Shown: positions 19,349 through 28,804, numbered from the stretch's first letter. The stretch is 64,000 nucleotides of DNA from Pseudomonas sp. AL03 (GCF_029960815.1 NZ_JASBRE010000006.1:62001-126000), one strand, 5' to 3'. A program made the numbers and translations. The notes: generated from the sequence alone by a model not told the origin.

Positions 19349-20254
19349 TTAAGTTGCCGCAGGACTATCAATCTGCTCCAGCATCCACTTCACAAAATCC
19401 CGCACTTTCGGCACTTCTGCTGAATGCTCCGGATACGCCAGGTAGTAGGCATCGGTGCTGGGCATCGCGTGCTTCCAGGGTATGACCAGTTTGCCGTCGG
19501 CCAATTCCTCTTCCACCAGAAATCGCGGCAACAGCGCCACTCCGCAGCCGACCTGGGCTGCACGGATGCACATATAAAAGGTTTCGAAACGCGGGCCGTG
19601 GTAGCTGTGTTCGGTGTGATAGCCCTGACTGTCGAACCAGTCGTGCCAGGCCTGGGGTCGGGAGGCGTTTTGCAGCAGGACCAGGTCGGTGAGTTGCGTA
19701 GGATCGGTGAACGGCGTGTCCGGCAGGCTGCCCGGTGCGCAGACCGGCACCAGCTCTTCGCCGAACAGCTTCAGGCACTCAGTGCCGGGTCGAGAGCCCT
19801 GGCCGAAGTAGAACGCCAGGTCGCTGCGACCTTGCAGCAGATCGTCGGCTTCGTGCTCGCTGCACAAGTCCAGATGGATCGAGGGATGGCGCAGACGCCA
19901 ACCCTTCAAGCGTGGCACTAGCCAGCGAGCGCCGAAGGTCGGAGGCGTGGAGACGCGCAGGACCTCGGTATCACCGCCGTAGGAGCGCAGGTAGTGAGTC
20001 GACATCTCGACCTGTGTGAGGATTTTTCGTACCTCCACCAGGTACAAGTCACCGGCCGGAGTCATTTGCAAGCGTCGACGCACCCGGCGGAACAGCAGGT
20101 GCTGCAACAATTCTTCGAGTTGCGCGACCTGTTTGCTGACGGCGCTCTGGGTCAGGTTCAGCTCTTCGGCGGCCCGAGTGAAGCTCAAATGCCGGGTTAC
20201 TGCCTCGAAACACTGCAGTGCGGTGATCGATGGCAGGTAGCGTTTATTCAGCAT
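19349..20254 (-). CDS. LysR-family regulator, divergent from amaBA
   Basis: 301 residues with an N-terminal winged helix-turn-helix ('HLSFTRAAEELNLTQSAVSKQVAQLE') and a C-terminal effector domain of the GcvA-like type. I use the ATG at 20254 (MLNKRYLPSITALQCFE); the longer frame has no support. It is transcribed away from amaB, the classic arrangement of a LysR activator and its target, and a LysR gene next to amaAB is known in P. putida and P. aeruginosa (where the neighbour is called amaR). The inducer is probably a lysine-pathway intermediate such as pipecolate or 2-aminoadipate; this is inferred. Confidence 0.9.
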   Translation of the reverse strand: MLNKRYLPSITALQCFEAVTRHLSFTRAAEELNLTQSAVSKQVAQLEELLQHLLFRRVRRRLQMTPAGDLYLVEVRKILTQVEMSTHYLRSYGGDTEVLRVSTPPTFGARWLVPRLKGWRLRHPSIHLDLCSEHEADDLLQGRSDLAFYFGQGSRPGTECLKLFGEELVPVCAPGSLPDTPFTDPTQLTDLVLLQNASRPQAWHDWFDSQGYHTEHSYHGPRFETFYMCIRAAQVGCGVALLPRFLVEEELADGKLVIPWKHAMPSTDAYYLAYPEHSAEVPKVRDFVKWMLEQIDSPAAT

Positions 20255-20289
20255 GGGTTGTCCTTTTTCTTGTTTCTTTCTTATCAGCA

Positions 20290-20304
20290 ATTCGCAGCAT
20301 GAAT
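20290..20304. promoter_or_regulatory. Candidate LysR-type binding site (T-N11-A)
   Basis: ATTCGCAGCATGAAT is an interrupted palindrome (ATTC-N7-GAAT) with the T-N11-A form, located 36 bases upstream of the regulator and about 125 bases upstream of amaB in the divergent promoter region. Confidence 0.4.
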
Positions 20305-20428
20305 AAACGGAATGATATCTCTCTTAAAGGTCGTTTGTTGGGTAACCTCCGGAGCGCTAAAACTACAGGTCTGATCAGTCGTGATTTTCCGGCTGCACAC
20401 ATTCTGTTTTTCGCTTGAGGAGTGACCC

Positions 20429-21919
20429 ATGGTTGCCGCATTGCTTGATCGTCTTGGTGTGAACCCGGCCCTGTACCAGAACGGCAAAGTGCCGGTGCAT
20501 TCGCCGATCGATGGCAGCCAGATTGCCGCCGTGAACTGGGAAGGTGCCGCTGAAGTCGAGCAGCACATCAGTCGTGCAGATCATGCGTTCGAACTGTGGC
20601 GCAAGGTCCCGGCGCCGCGTCGTGGTGAACTGGTTCGTCAACTGGGCGATATCCTGCGTGAATACAAGGCCGACCTCGGCGAGCTGGTGTCCTGGGAAGC
20701 CGGCAAAATCACTCAGGAAGGTCTGGGTGAAGTTCAGGAAATGATCGACATCTGCGATTTCGCTGTCGGCTTGTCCCGTCAGCTGTACGGGTTGACCATC
20801 GCTTCTGAGCGTCCTGGCCACCACATGCGCGAAACCTGGCATCCGCTGGGCATCGTTGGCGTCATTAGCGCCTTTAACTTCCCGGTCGCGGTCTGGGCCT
20901 GGAACACCACACTGGCGCTGGTCTGCGGCAACCCGGTGATCTGGAAACCGTCAGAAAAAACCCCGCTGACCGCACTGGCCTGCCAGGCGCTGTTCGACCG
21001 CGTACTGAAGAACTTCAGCGACGCGCCACCGCACCTGAGCCAAGTCATCATCGGCGGTCGCGATGCCGGCGAAGCCCTGGTCGATGACCCGCGTGTCGCG
21101 CTGATCAGCGCTACCGGCAGCACCCGCATGGGCCGCGAAGTGGCGCCGAAAATCGCCGCACGTTTCGCTCGCAGCATTCTGGAACTGGGCGGTAACAACG
21201 CAATGATCCTCGGCCCAAGCGCCGACCTGGACATGGCCGTACGGGCAATCCTGTTCAGCGCCGTCGGCACCGCCGGTCAGCGTTGCACCACGCTGCGCCG
21301 TCTGATTGCCCATGAATCGGTGAAAGAAGAAATCGTCACCCGCCTGAAAGCCGCTTACTCTAAAGTGCGCATCGGCAACCCACTGGAAGGCAACCTGATT
21401 GGTCCGCTGATCGACAAGCACAGCTTCGAAAACATGCAGGATGCGCTTGAGCAGGCCTTGAGCGAAGGCGGCCGGGTGTTCGGCGGCAAGCGCCAACTGG
21501 AAGACCAATTTCCTAACGCTTATTACGTCTCGCCGGCCATCGTTGAAATGCCGGAGCAGAGCGATGTGGTCTGCAGCGAAACCTTCGCACCCATTCTATA
21601 CGTGGTCGGTTACAAGGATTTCGACGAGGCCTTGCGCCTGAACAACGCCGTGCCACAAGGCTTGTCGTCGTGCATTTTCACCACTGACGTGCGTGAAGCC
21701 GAGCAGTTCATGTCGGCGGTGGGCAGCGACTGCGGCATCGCCAACGTCAACATCGGCCCAAGCGGCGCGGAAATCGGCGGGGCGTTTGGCGGTGAGAAAG
21801 AAACGGGCGGCGGTCGTGAATCCGGCTCCGATGCATGGCGCGGCTACATGCGCCGTCAGACGAACACCGTGAACTATTCGCTGGAGTTGCCGTTGGCTCA
21901 GGGCATTACGTTTGACTGA
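20429..21919 (+). CDS. amaB: L-2-aminoadipate-6-semialdehyde (piperideine-6-carboxylate) dehydrogenase
   Basis: NAD(P)+-dependent aldehyde dehydrogenase of the ALDH7/antiquitin family that oxidises 2-aminoadipate 6-semialdehyde to 2-aminoadipate in the pipecolate branch of lysine catabolism. 496 residues; catalytic Cys286 in 'GTAGQRCTTLRRL', general-base Glu in 'LELGGNNA', and 'GVISAFNFPVAVW' and 'WKPSEKTPLTALA' in the cofactor domain. The ALDH7-type substrate-pocket segment 'GPSGAEIGGAFGGEKETGGGRESGSDAW' is only partly quoted by its ends here and is present. GAGGAG lies upstream of the ATG. Partner of amaA downstream, separated by a REP palindrome. Confidence 0.93.
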   Translation: MVAALLDRLGVNPALYQNGKVPVHSPIDGSQIAAVNWEGAAEVEQHISRADHAFELWRKVPAPRRGELVRQLGDILREYKADLGELVSWEAGKITQEGLGEVQEMIDICDFAVGLSRQLYGLTIASERPGHHMRETWHPLGIVGVISAFNFPVAVWAWNTTLALVCGNPVIWKPSEKTPLTALACQALFDRVLKNFSDAPPHLSQVIIGGRDAGEALVDDPRVALISATGSTRMGREVAPKIAARFARSILELGGNNAMILGPSADLDMAVRAILFSAVGTAGQRCTTLRRLIAHESVKEEIVTRLKAAYSKVRIGNPLEGNLIGPLIDKHSFENMQDALEQALSEGGRVFGGKRQLEDQFPNAYYVSPAIVEMPEQSDVVCSETFAPILYVVGYKDFDEALRLNNAVPQGLSSCIFTTDVREAEQFMSAVGSDCGIANVNIGPSGAEIGGAFGGEKETGGGRESGSDAWRGYMRRQTNTVNYSLELPLAQGITFD

Positions 21920-21925
21920 AGGGCC

Positions 21926-22008
21926 TCTTCGCGGGCAAGTCGGATCGCCGCACCGCTCGCTCCTACATGGACAGCACGACCCTGTAGGAGCGAGGCTTGC
22001 CCGCGAAG
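21926..22008. repeat. REP palindrome between amaB and amaA
   Basis: Left arm TCTTCGCGGGCAAG and GCTCGCTCCTACA, right arm TGTAGGAGCGAGGCTTGCCC with GCGAAG: two head-to-head copies of the common Pseudomonas REP. It lies inside the amaBA operon and could form an mRNA hairpin. Confidence 0.8.
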
Positions 22009-22051
22009 CTTTTGCTTTGTTGTTTGTTAGGTTTCTGATTGGAGTCTGGCA

Positions 22052-23335
22052 ATGCCGTTACGCGAAGAGTGTCTGTGGGAAAAACTGACGCCGCAAAGGC
22101 CTGACAACGGGTTGCTCAACGGCGAGTTTAAGGCTGATGTCTGCGTCATCGGCGCCGGTTTCACCGGTCTGTCGGCGGCGGTGCATCTGCTGGAAAAAGG
22201 CAAAAGCGTCTGCGTACTGGAAGCCCATCGCGCCGGTCATGGCGGTTCGGGGCGCAACGTCGGGCTGGTCAATGCCGGAATGTGGATTCCACCGGACGAG
22301 ATCGAAGCCGGTTTCGGTGAGGCGATCGGCAGCCAGCTCAATCGCATGCTGGGTGCGGCACCGTCCCTGGTGTTCAGCCTGATCGACAAATACAACATCG
22401 ATTGCCAATTACGTCGCGAAGGCACGCTGCACATGGCGCACAACGCCCGTGGCGAAGCGGACTTGCGCAGTCGTGAGGAACAATGGAAGCGTCGCGGCGC
22501 GCCGGTCGAACTGCTGACCGGTCAGGCATGCGAACAGGCAACGGGCACCCAAAAGATTGCCGCTGCACTGCTCGATCGACGTGCTGGCACGATCAACCCC
22601 ATGGCTTACACGACGGGGCTGGCCAAAGCGGCCATCGGGCTCGGCGGTCAGGTGTTCGATCATTCCCCGGTGACCCGGCTCGAACGTCAGGGCCAACGCT
22701 GGTCGGTACAAACCGCTCAGGGCTCGGTGCTTGCCGAGCAAGTCGTGATTGCCTCGAATGCTTACACCGAAGGTGACTGGACAGAGTTGCGGCGCAATTT
22801 CTTCCCCGGTTACTACTATCAAGTGGCCTCGGTCCCGCTGACCGAAGAGGCTGCGCAGCAAATTCTCCCCGGTGGCCAAGGCTCCTGGGACACCCGTCAG
22901 GTCCTCAGCAGTATTCGTCGAGATAAAGACGGTCGTCTGCTGCTGGGCAGTCTCGGTAATGGCAATCAGAAGCCGACCTGGTTCCTCAAGGCCTGGGCCG
23001 ACCGGGTTCAGCAGCACTATTTCCCCTACCTCAAACCGGTGGAATGGGAGTGCACCTGGACCGGTTGCATTGCCTTCACTCCCGATCATTTGATGCGTTT
23101 GTTCGAGCCGGCGCCCGGTTTAGTGGCAGTCACCGGTTACAACGGCCGGGGCGTCACGACGGGCACTGTGGTCGGCAAAGCCTTCGCCGATTATTTGTGT
23201 GACGGTAATCCTCAAGCGCTACCGATTCCCTTTGCACCCATGCAGCCATTGGCGGGCGCGGGATTGCGCAGCTGTTTGTACGAGGCCGGATTCTCGCTGT
23301 ATCACGCAGGCCAGTGCTTGCGGATCGTTATTTGA
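22052..23335 (+). CDS. amaA: L-pipecolate oxidase, FAD-dependent
   Basis: FAD-dependent amine oxidase of the DAO/glycine oxidase family. It oxidises L-pipecolate to piperideine-6-carboxylate, the substrate of AmaB. 427 residues; the dinucleotide-binding fingerprint 'VIGAGFTGLSAAVHLLEKGKS' is near residues 31-51 with the acidic end 'VLEAHRAGHGGSGRN' after it, and the C-terminal FAD contact 'AVTGYNGRGVTTGT' near residue 360. Assignment to pipecolate rests on the LysR-amaB-amaA gene order known from P. putida. Product length is normal. Confidence 0.9.
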   Translation: MPLREECLWEKLTPQRPDNGLLNGEFKADVCVIGAGFTGLSAAVHLLEKGKSVCVLEAHRAGHGGSGRNVGLVNAGMWIPPDEIEAGFGEAIGSQLNRMLGAAPSLVFSLIDKYNIDCQLRREGTLHMAHNARGEADLRSREEQWKRRGAPVELLTGQACEQATGTQKIAAALLDRRAGTINPMAYTTGLAKAAIGLGGQVFDHSPVTRLERQGQRWSVQTAQGSVLAEQVVIASNAYTEGDWTELRRNFFPGYYYQVASVPLTEEAAQQILPGGQGSWDTRQVLSSIRRDKDGRLLLGSLGNGNQKPTWFLKAWADRVQQHYFPYLKPVEWECTWTGCIAFTPDHLMRLFEPAPGLVAVTGYNGRGVTTGTVVGKAFADYLCDGNPQALPIPFAPMQPLAGAGLRSCLYEAGFSLYHAGQCLRIVI

Positions 23336-23700
23336 TTGTTGAAATTTGTTGCTGAAAGCGGCGCTTTTTCGCGCAGCGACTAGCCTGTAAAAGGTGCGGG
23401 TTGTAGCAGTCCCGCACCAGGAGTGTGCACTTCGGTGACGCACGTTGTTACAGGCTGGTTGCACGTCGTTTGGCGCCGCGGTTGCAATGATGGCGCGCCG
23501 GGGTTGCGCCTTTAAAAATAAATGGTTTCACCTTCCGCGGTTTAGACGGTTGCACGCCCAATGAAAATGGGATCAAAACAGTCGAAATAACAATAAAGCA
23601 GCGACTTTTTTCAGAATAAAAAACCGATGGCACGGCCCTTGCTCTGAGCATTCAGTGAAGTCGCAGTGCCAACTAAAAAAAAACCTTGGAGCACCACCTC
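23336..23700. other. Gap between amaA and braC
   Basis: 365 bases. It contains the inverted repeat GGTGCGGG-N10-CCCGCACC (23393-23418), which may end amaA transcripts or bind an activator, an AT-rich run (23510-23625), and the sigma-54 promoter of braC. No gene is seen. Confidence 0.7.
23628..23643 (+). promoter_or_regulatory. Sigma-54 (RpoN) -24/-12 promoter of braC
   Basis: TGGCACGGCCCTTGCT is a perfect match to TGGCACG-N4-TTGCW with exact spacing. Transcription would start near 23655, about 45 bases before the braC ATG. Confidence 0.85.
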
Positions 23701-24834
23701 ATGTCCCAGACGTTTTACAAGAAAGGCTTTTTGGCCCTCGCAGTGGCAACTGCGTTGGGTGTGTCTGCGTTTGCACAGGCTGAAGTGAAAATCGGTGTGG
23801 CGGGGCCGATGACAGGCGCCAACGCGGCATTTGGCGAGCAGTACATGAAGGGTGCACAGGCTGCGGCCGATGCGGTCAACGCCGCGGGCGGCGTGAACGG
23901 GGAAAAAATCGTACTGGTCAAGGGCGATGACGCCTGCGAACCGAAACAGGCTGTGACGGTCGCCAAGGACCTGACCAACCAGAAAGTCGCTGGCGTAGTC
24001 GGTCACTTCTGCTCCTCCTCGACGATCCCGGCTTCGGAGATCTACGACGAAGCGGGCATTATCGCGATCACTCCGGGTTCCACCAACCCTGCGGTTACCG
24101 AGCGCGGCCTGAGTGCCATGTTCCGTATGTGCGGGCGTGACGACCAGCAAGGCATCGTGGCCGGTGACTACATCGTCGACGTGCTCAAGGGCAAGAAAGT
24201 CGTCGTCCTGCATGACAAGGACACCTACGGCCAAGGCCTGGCGGACGCGACCAAGGCCCAGCTGGAAAAACGCGGCGTGAAGCCGGTGCTGTACGAAGGC
24301 CTGACCCGTGGCGAAAAAGACTTCAGCACCATCGTGACCAAAATTCGCGGCGCTGGCGCCGACGTCGTCTACTTCGGCGGTCTGCACCCGGAAGCCGGTC
24401 CTCTGGTTCGCCAACTGCGTGAGCAAGGCCTCAAAGACGTCAAGTTCATGTCCGATGACGGCATCGTGACCGACGAACTGGTGACCACCGCGGGTGGCCC
24501 GCAATTCGTCGACGGCGTACTGATGACCTTCGGCGCTGACCCGCGCATGCTGCCAGACAGCAAGACCGTGGTTGACGCGTTCCGTAAAGCCGGTACCGAG
24601 CCTGAAGGCTACACCCTGTACGCCTACGCTTCGGTTCAGACCCTGGCAGCTGCCTTCAATGGCGCCAAGTCCAACAAAGGCGAAGAAGCTGCCAAATGGC
24701 TGAAAGCCAACACGGTCAAAACCGTGATGGGCGAGAAGGCCTGGGATTCCAAGGGCGACCTGAAAGTCTCCGACTACGTGGTTTACCAGTGGGACAAGGA
24801 TGGCAAATACCACCAACTGGAAAAACAGAAGTGA
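23701..24834 (+). CDS. braC: Branched-chain amino acid ABC transporter, periplasmic binding protein
   Basis: Periplasmic Leu/Ile/Val(-Ala/Thr)-binding protein of the LIV-I type. 377 residues from the ATG at 23701 (MSQTFYKKGFLALAV) with a 25-residue Sec signal ending 'SAFAQA-EVKIGVAGPMTG'. Ligand-contact segments typical of the family are present: 'GHFCSSSTIPASEIYDEAGI' and 'VYFGGLHPEAGPLVRQ'. An in-frame TTG 15 bases earlier is less likely. First gene of braCDEFG, under a sigma-54 promoter. Confidence 0.95.
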   Translation: MSQTFYKKGFLALAVATALGVSAFAQAEVKIGVAGPMTGANAAFGEQYMKGAQAAADAVNAAGGVNGEKIVLVKGDDACEPKQAVTVAKDLTNQKVAGVVGHFCSSSTIPASEIYDEAGIIAITPGSTNPAVTERGLSAMFRMCGRDDQQGIVAGDYIVDVLKGKKVVVLHDKDTYGQGLADATKAQLEKRGVKPVLYEGLTRGEKDFSTIVTKIRGAGADVVYFGGLHPEAGPLVRQLREQGLKDVKFMSDDGIVTDELVTTAGGPQFVDGVLMTFGADPRMLPDSKTVVDAFRKAGTEPEGYTLYAYASVQTLAAAFNGAKSNKGEEAAKWLKANTVKTVMGEKAWDSKGDLKVSDYVVYQWDKDGKYHQLEKQK

Positions 24835-24845
24835 TATGAACAGCT

Positions 24846-24876
24846 GATTGCCGGGCGCCTTGTGCGCCGGGCAATC
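24846..24876 (+). terminator. Intra-operon hairpin between braC and braD
   Basis: GATTGCCGGGCGC and GCGCCGGGCAATC form a 13-bp stem with one mismatch and loop CTTGT, without a T-run. A hairpin after the binding-protein gene usually protects its mRNA and lowers downstream expression, giving excess binding protein. Confidence 0.7.
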
Positions 24877-25004
24877 AAACAACATGTCCGTGCAGTACCT
24901 GTCTTTTCTCGTAGAGCTGCACACAACCGTGTTACGCCGGCGGCTGAACCCCGGTCCGTCGTACCCGGCTTCTGTGCAGTCTCTCAAATGCGTGAGATTG
25001 CGTT

Positions 25005-25919
25005 ATGGATGGTATTTTCCTGCAGCAACTGGTCAACGGCCTGACCCTCGGGTCGGTCTATGGCCTGATCGCCATCGGCTACACAATGGTCTATGGCATC
25101 ATCGGCATGATCAACTTCGCCCATGGCGAGGTTTACATGATCTCTGCTTACCTAGCGGCGATCAGTCTGGCTCTGCTGGCATACTTCGGTATTGAATCCT
25201 TCCCTCTGCTGATGCTTGGCACACTGATCTTTACCATCATCGTCACGGCGGTGTATGGCTGGGTCATCGAACGGGTTGCCTATAAACCCCTGCGTAACTC
25301 CACCCGACTGGCACCGCTGATCAGCGCCATCGGCATTTCGCTGATCCTGCAAAACTATGCACAGATCGCCCAAGGCGCGAAGCAACAAGGGGTTCCCACA
25401 CTGCTGACCGGTGCATGGCGAGTTGAAGTCGGGACCGGCTTCGTGCAGCTCACCTACACCAAGATCTTCATTCTGATCGCAGCGTTTGCCGGGATGGCCC
25501 TGCTGACCTACGTCATCAAGTACACCAAGCTCGGCCGTATGTGCCGTGCGACCCAGCAAGACCGCAAGATGGCCTCGATCCTGGGGATCAACACCGATCG
25601 GGTGATTTCCTACGTGTTCATCATCGGTGCCGCGATGGCGGCGCTGGCCGGCGTGCTGATCACCATGAACTACGGCACATTCGACTTCTACGCCGGCTTC
25701 ATCATCGGGATCAAAGCGTTCACCGCAGCGGTACTCGGCGGGATTGGCTCGCTACCCGGTGCGATGCTCGGCGGGATCATTCTCGGGATTTCCGAGTCGT
25801 TGTTCTCAGGTCTGGTGAACTCGGACTACAAAGACGTTTTCAGCTTCTCGCTGCTCGTTCTCGTTCTGGTCTTTCGGCCCCAAGGCCTGCTCGGCCGTCC
25901 TCTTGTGTCGAAGGTGTAA
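25005..25919 (+). CDS. braD: Branched-chain amino acid ABC transporter permease BraD/LivH
   Basis: 304 residues with about eight membrane helices. The family start 'GIFLQQLVNGLTLGSVYGLIAIGYTMVYGI', the 'GMINFAHGEVYM' motif and the EAA-like loop 'CRATQQDRKMASILGINTDRVI' that docks the ATPases are all present. The 170-base gap to braC is explained by the hairpin there. 3 bases separate its stop from braE. Confidence 0.95.
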   Translation: MDGIFLQQLVNGLTLGSVYGLIAIGYTMVYGIIGMINFAHGEVYMISAYLAAISLALLAYFGIESFPLLMLGTLIFTIIVTAVYGWVIERVAYKPLRNSTRLAPLISAIGISLILQNYAQIAQGAKQQGVPTLLTGAWRVEVGTGFVQLTYTKIFILIAAFAGMALLTYVIKYTKLGRMCRATQQDRKMASILGINTDRVISYVFIIGAAMAALAGVLITMNYGTFDFYAGFIIGIKAFTAAVLGGIGSLPGAMLGGIILGISESLFSGLVNSDYKDVFSFSLLVLVLVFRPQGLLGRPLVSKV

Positions 25920-25922
25920 GCG

Positions 25923-27206
25923 ATGTCTTCAACCACTAAAAAAACCATTGATCTCAAAAGAAGCCTGGTTGACGCGATTCTTGCCGGCCTTGTCGCCCTG
26001 ATTGTGTTCGGCCCGATTGTCGGCGTGGTCCTCGATGGCTATGGCTTCAACCTGGAAACGACCCGTGTGGCGGCGATTGTCGCCATCGTCATGGCGGGCC
26101 GCTTCGCCCTGAGCCTGTTCCTGCAAACCCCCAAGGGCCTGAGAATTCTCGAAGGCTTTGAAAGCACCGGTTCCGGGGTGCATGTATTGCCGCCTGACCA
26201 CAAATCCCGGTTGCGCTGGATCATTCCGGTGTTGATCGTCGTAGCCGTGGTGTTCCCGTTTTTCTCCAACTCCTACCTGCTGGGCGTGGTCATCCTCGGG
26301 CTGATCTACGTGCTGCTGGGCCTGGGACTGAACATCGTGGTCGGTCTGGCCGGCCTGCTCGACCTGGGTTACGTGGCGTTCTACGCCATCGGTGCTTATG
26401 GGTTGGCGCTCGGTTACCAATACCTTGGCTTGGGCTTCTGGACGGTGCTGCCGCTGGCGGCGATCATCGCTGGCCTTGCCGGCTGCATTCTCGGTTTTCC
26501 GGTGTTGCGCCTGCACGGTGACTACCTGGCAATCGTGACCCTGGGCTTCGGTGAAATCATCCGGTTGATCCTCAATAACTGGCTGTCCCTGACCGGTGGC
26601 CCGAATGGTATGGCGGCTCCTTTGCCGACCTTCTTCGGCCTCGAGTTCGGCAAAAGGGCTAAAGAGGGCGGGGTGCCGTTTCATGAGTTTTTCGGCATCG
26701 CCTATAACCCGGACGTGAAGTACTTCTTCATCTACGCGGTGTTGTTCCTGGTGGTGCTGGCCGTGCTGTACGTCAAGCACCGTTTGACCCGCATGCCGGT
26801 CGGTCGCGCCTGGGAAGCCTTGCGTGAAGACGAAATCGCTTGCCGCTCCATGGGCCTTAACCACGTTCTGGTCAAGCTCTCGGCATTTACCATTGGAGCA
26901 TCGACTGCCGGTCTGGCCGGTGTGTTCTTCGCCACCTATCAAGGCTTCGTCAACCCGACCTCGTTCACTTTTTTCGAATCGGCCCTGATTCTCGCCATCG
27001 TTGTACTCGGCGGCATGGGCTCGACCATCGGCGTGGTGATTGCGGCATTCGTGCTGACCGTCGCTCCGGAACTGCTGCGCGGCTTCGCTGAATATCGCGT
27101 GCTGTTGTTCGGCATCCTGATGGTGTTGATGATGATCTGGCGACCGCGCGGCCTGATTCGGATCAGCCGTACCGGTGTGACACCGCGTAAAGGAGTAGCG
27201 CCATGA
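25923..27206 (+). CDS. braE: Branched-chain amino acid ABC transporter permease BraE/LivM
   Basis: 427 residues with about ten membrane helices. Compared with shorter homologues it has the N-terminal extension typical of LivM (residues 1-95). Key segments are 'GLGLNIVVGLAGLLDLGYVAFYAIGAYG', 'HGDYLAIVTLGFGEIIRL' and the cytoplasmic EAA loop 'GRAWEALREDEIACRSMGLN'. Its stop overlaps the braF start by four bases (ATGA). Confidence 0.95.
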   Translation: MSSTTKKTIDLKRSLVDAILAGLVALIVFGPIVGVVLDGYGFNLETTRVAAIVAIVMAGRFALSLFLQTPKGLRILEGFESTGSGVHVLPPDHKSRLRWIIPVLIVVAVVFPFFSNSYLLGVVILGLIYVLLGLGLNIVVGLAGLLDLGYVAFYAIGAYGLALGYQYLGLGFWTVLPLAAIIAGLAGCILGFPVLRLHGDYLAIVTLGFGEIIRLILNNWLSLTGGPNGMAAPLPTFFGLEFGKRAKEGGVPFHEFFGIAYNPDVKYFFIYAVLFLVVLAVLYVKHRLTRMPVGRAWEALREDEIACRSMGLNHVLVKLSAFTIGASTAGLAGVFFATYQGFVNPTSFTFFESALILAIVVLGGMGSTIGVVIAAFVLTVAPELLRGFAEYRVLLFGILMVLMMIWRPRGLIRISRTGVTPRKGVAP

Positions 27207-28078
27207 GCGAAGTCGTACTCTCGGTAGAGAAGCTGATGATGCACTTCGGCGGCATCAAGGCGTTGAGCGATGTCAGCCTGAAGGTGCATCGCAACTCGAT
27301 CTTCGCCCTGATCGGCCCCAACGGCGCCGGCAAGACCACCGTGTTCAACTGCCTGACCGGGTTCTACAAGGCCTCCGGCGGCAAGATCGAACTCAATGTG
27401 CGGGGCGAGCAGACCAACGTCATCCAACTGCTGGGCGAATCGTTCAAGCCGATCGATTTCGTTTCACCGAAAAGCTTCATCACCCGGCTCCGCTACAAAA
27501 TGTTCGGCGGCACCCATCTGGTGAACCGCGCCGGGCTGGCGCGGACGTTCCAGAACATTCGCCTGTTCAAGGAAATGTCGGTGCTGGAAAACCTGCTGGT
27601 GGCCCAACACATGTGGGTCAACCGCAACCTGCTGGCCGGTATCCTCAACACCAAGGGCTACCGCAAGGCCGAAAGCGATGCGCTGGACCACGCTTTCTAC
27701 TGGCTGGAAGTCGTGGACCTGGTGGACTGCGCCAACCGTCTGGCCGGTGAACTGTCCTACGGCCAACAGCGCCGTCTGGAAATCGCCCGGGCGATGTGCA
27801 CCCGGCCGCAGATCATTTGCCTCGACGAACCGGCCGCCGGCCTCAATCCTCAGGAAACCGAAGCGCTGAGCGCGATGATCCGGCTGCTGCGCGACGAGCA
27901 CGATCTGACCGTGGTGCTGATCGAACACGACATGGGCATGGTAATGAGCATTTCCGACCACATCGTTGTGCTGGACCACGGCATCGTCATCGCCGAGGGC
28001 GGCCCCGACGAAATACGCCACGATCCGAAGGTGATTGCGGCCTACCTGGGCGCCGACGAAGAGGAAGTGGTGCTATGA
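27203..28078 (+). CDS. braF: Branched-chain amino acid ABC transporter ATPase BraF/LivG
   Basis: 291 residues, one nucleotide-binding domain. Walker A 'GPNGAGKTT' lies near residue 39, the signature 'LSYGQQRRLEIARAM' and Walker B 'IICLDEPAAGLNP' follow. The long insert between Walker A and the signature (about residues 65-130) is typical of LivG. Translationally coupled by ATGA overlaps at both ends. Confidence 0.95.
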   Translation: MSEVVLSVEKLMMHFGGIKALSDVSLKVHRNSIFALIGPNGAGKTTVFNCLTGFYKASGGKIELNVRGEQTNVIQLLGESFKPIDFVSPKSFITRLRYKMFGGTHLVNRAGLARTFQNIRLFKEMSVLENLLVAQHMWVNRNLLAGILNTKGYRKAESDALDHAFYWLEVVDLVDCANRLAGELSYGQQRRLEIARAMCTRPQIICLDEPAAGLNPQETEALSAMIRLLRDEHDLTVVLIEHDMGMVMSISDHIVVLDHGIVIAEGGPDEIRHDPKVIAAYLGADEEEVVL

Positions 28079-28791
28079 GCCAACCCATCCTCGAACTCAA
28101 GGAGCTGGACGTGTTTTACGGGCCGATCCAGGCCCTGAAGAAAGTCTCGCTGCACATCAACGAAGGCGAAACCGTCAGCCTGATCGGCTCCAACGGTGCC
28201 GGCAAATCTACCCTGCTGATGTCGATTTTCGGCCAGCCTCGGGCGGCGGACGGGCAGATCATTTATCAGGGTGTGGATATCACCCATAAGTCGTCCCACT
28301 ACATCGCCTCCCACGGTATCGCTCAATCGCCGGAAGGCCGGCGGGTATTCCCCGACATGACCGTCGAGGAAAACCTGTTGATGGGTACCATCCCTATCGG
28401 TGACAAGTACGCCACCGAGGACATGCAGCGCATGTTCGAGCTGTTTCCGCGGCTCAAAGAACGGCGTACCCAGCGGGCCATGACCATGTCCGGCGGCGAA
28501 CAGCAAATGCTCGCCATTGCCCGTGCGCTGATGAGCCGGCCCAAATTGCTGTTACTCGATGAGCCGAGCCTGGGGCTGGCACCGATTGTGGTGAAACAGA
28601 TCTTCGCGACCCTGCGGGAACTGGCGAGTACCGGCATGACCATCTTTCTGGTGGAGCAGAATGCCAACCACGCCCTCAAACTGTCGGACCGGGCGTATGT
28701 GATGGTCAACGGCGAGATCCGCCTCACTGGCACCGGCAAGGAACTGCTGGTTAACGAGGAAGTGCGTAACGCTTATCTCGGCGGCCACTAA
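28075..28791 (+). CDS. braG: Branched-chain amino acid ABC transporter ATPase BraG/LivF
   Basis: 238 residues from the ATG at 28075 that overlaps the braF stop. Walker A 'GSNGAGKST' near residue 38, signature 'MSGGEQQMLAIARAL', Walker B 'LLLLDEPSLGLAP' and the switch His in 'LVEQNANHAL' position. Last gene of the transporter operon, followed by a strong terminator. Confidence 0.95.
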   Translation: MSQPILELKELDVFYGPIQALKKVSLHINEGETVSLIGSNGAGKSTLLMSIFGQPRAADGQIIYQGVDITHKSSHYIASHGIAQSPEGRRVFPDMTVEENLLMGTIPIGDKYATEDMQRMFELFPRLKERRTQRAMTMSGGEQQMLAIARALMSRPKLLLLDEPSLGLAPIVVKQIFATLRELASTGMTIFLVEQNANHALKLSDRAYVMVNGEIRLTGTGKELLVNEEVRNAYLGGH

Positions 28792-28804
28792 ACTGCTGAG
28801 CGCA

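Noticed and set aside
23611..24987. 458-residue open frame on the minus strand
   Set aside because: Antisense to braC; it also runs through the braC promoter and has no domain.
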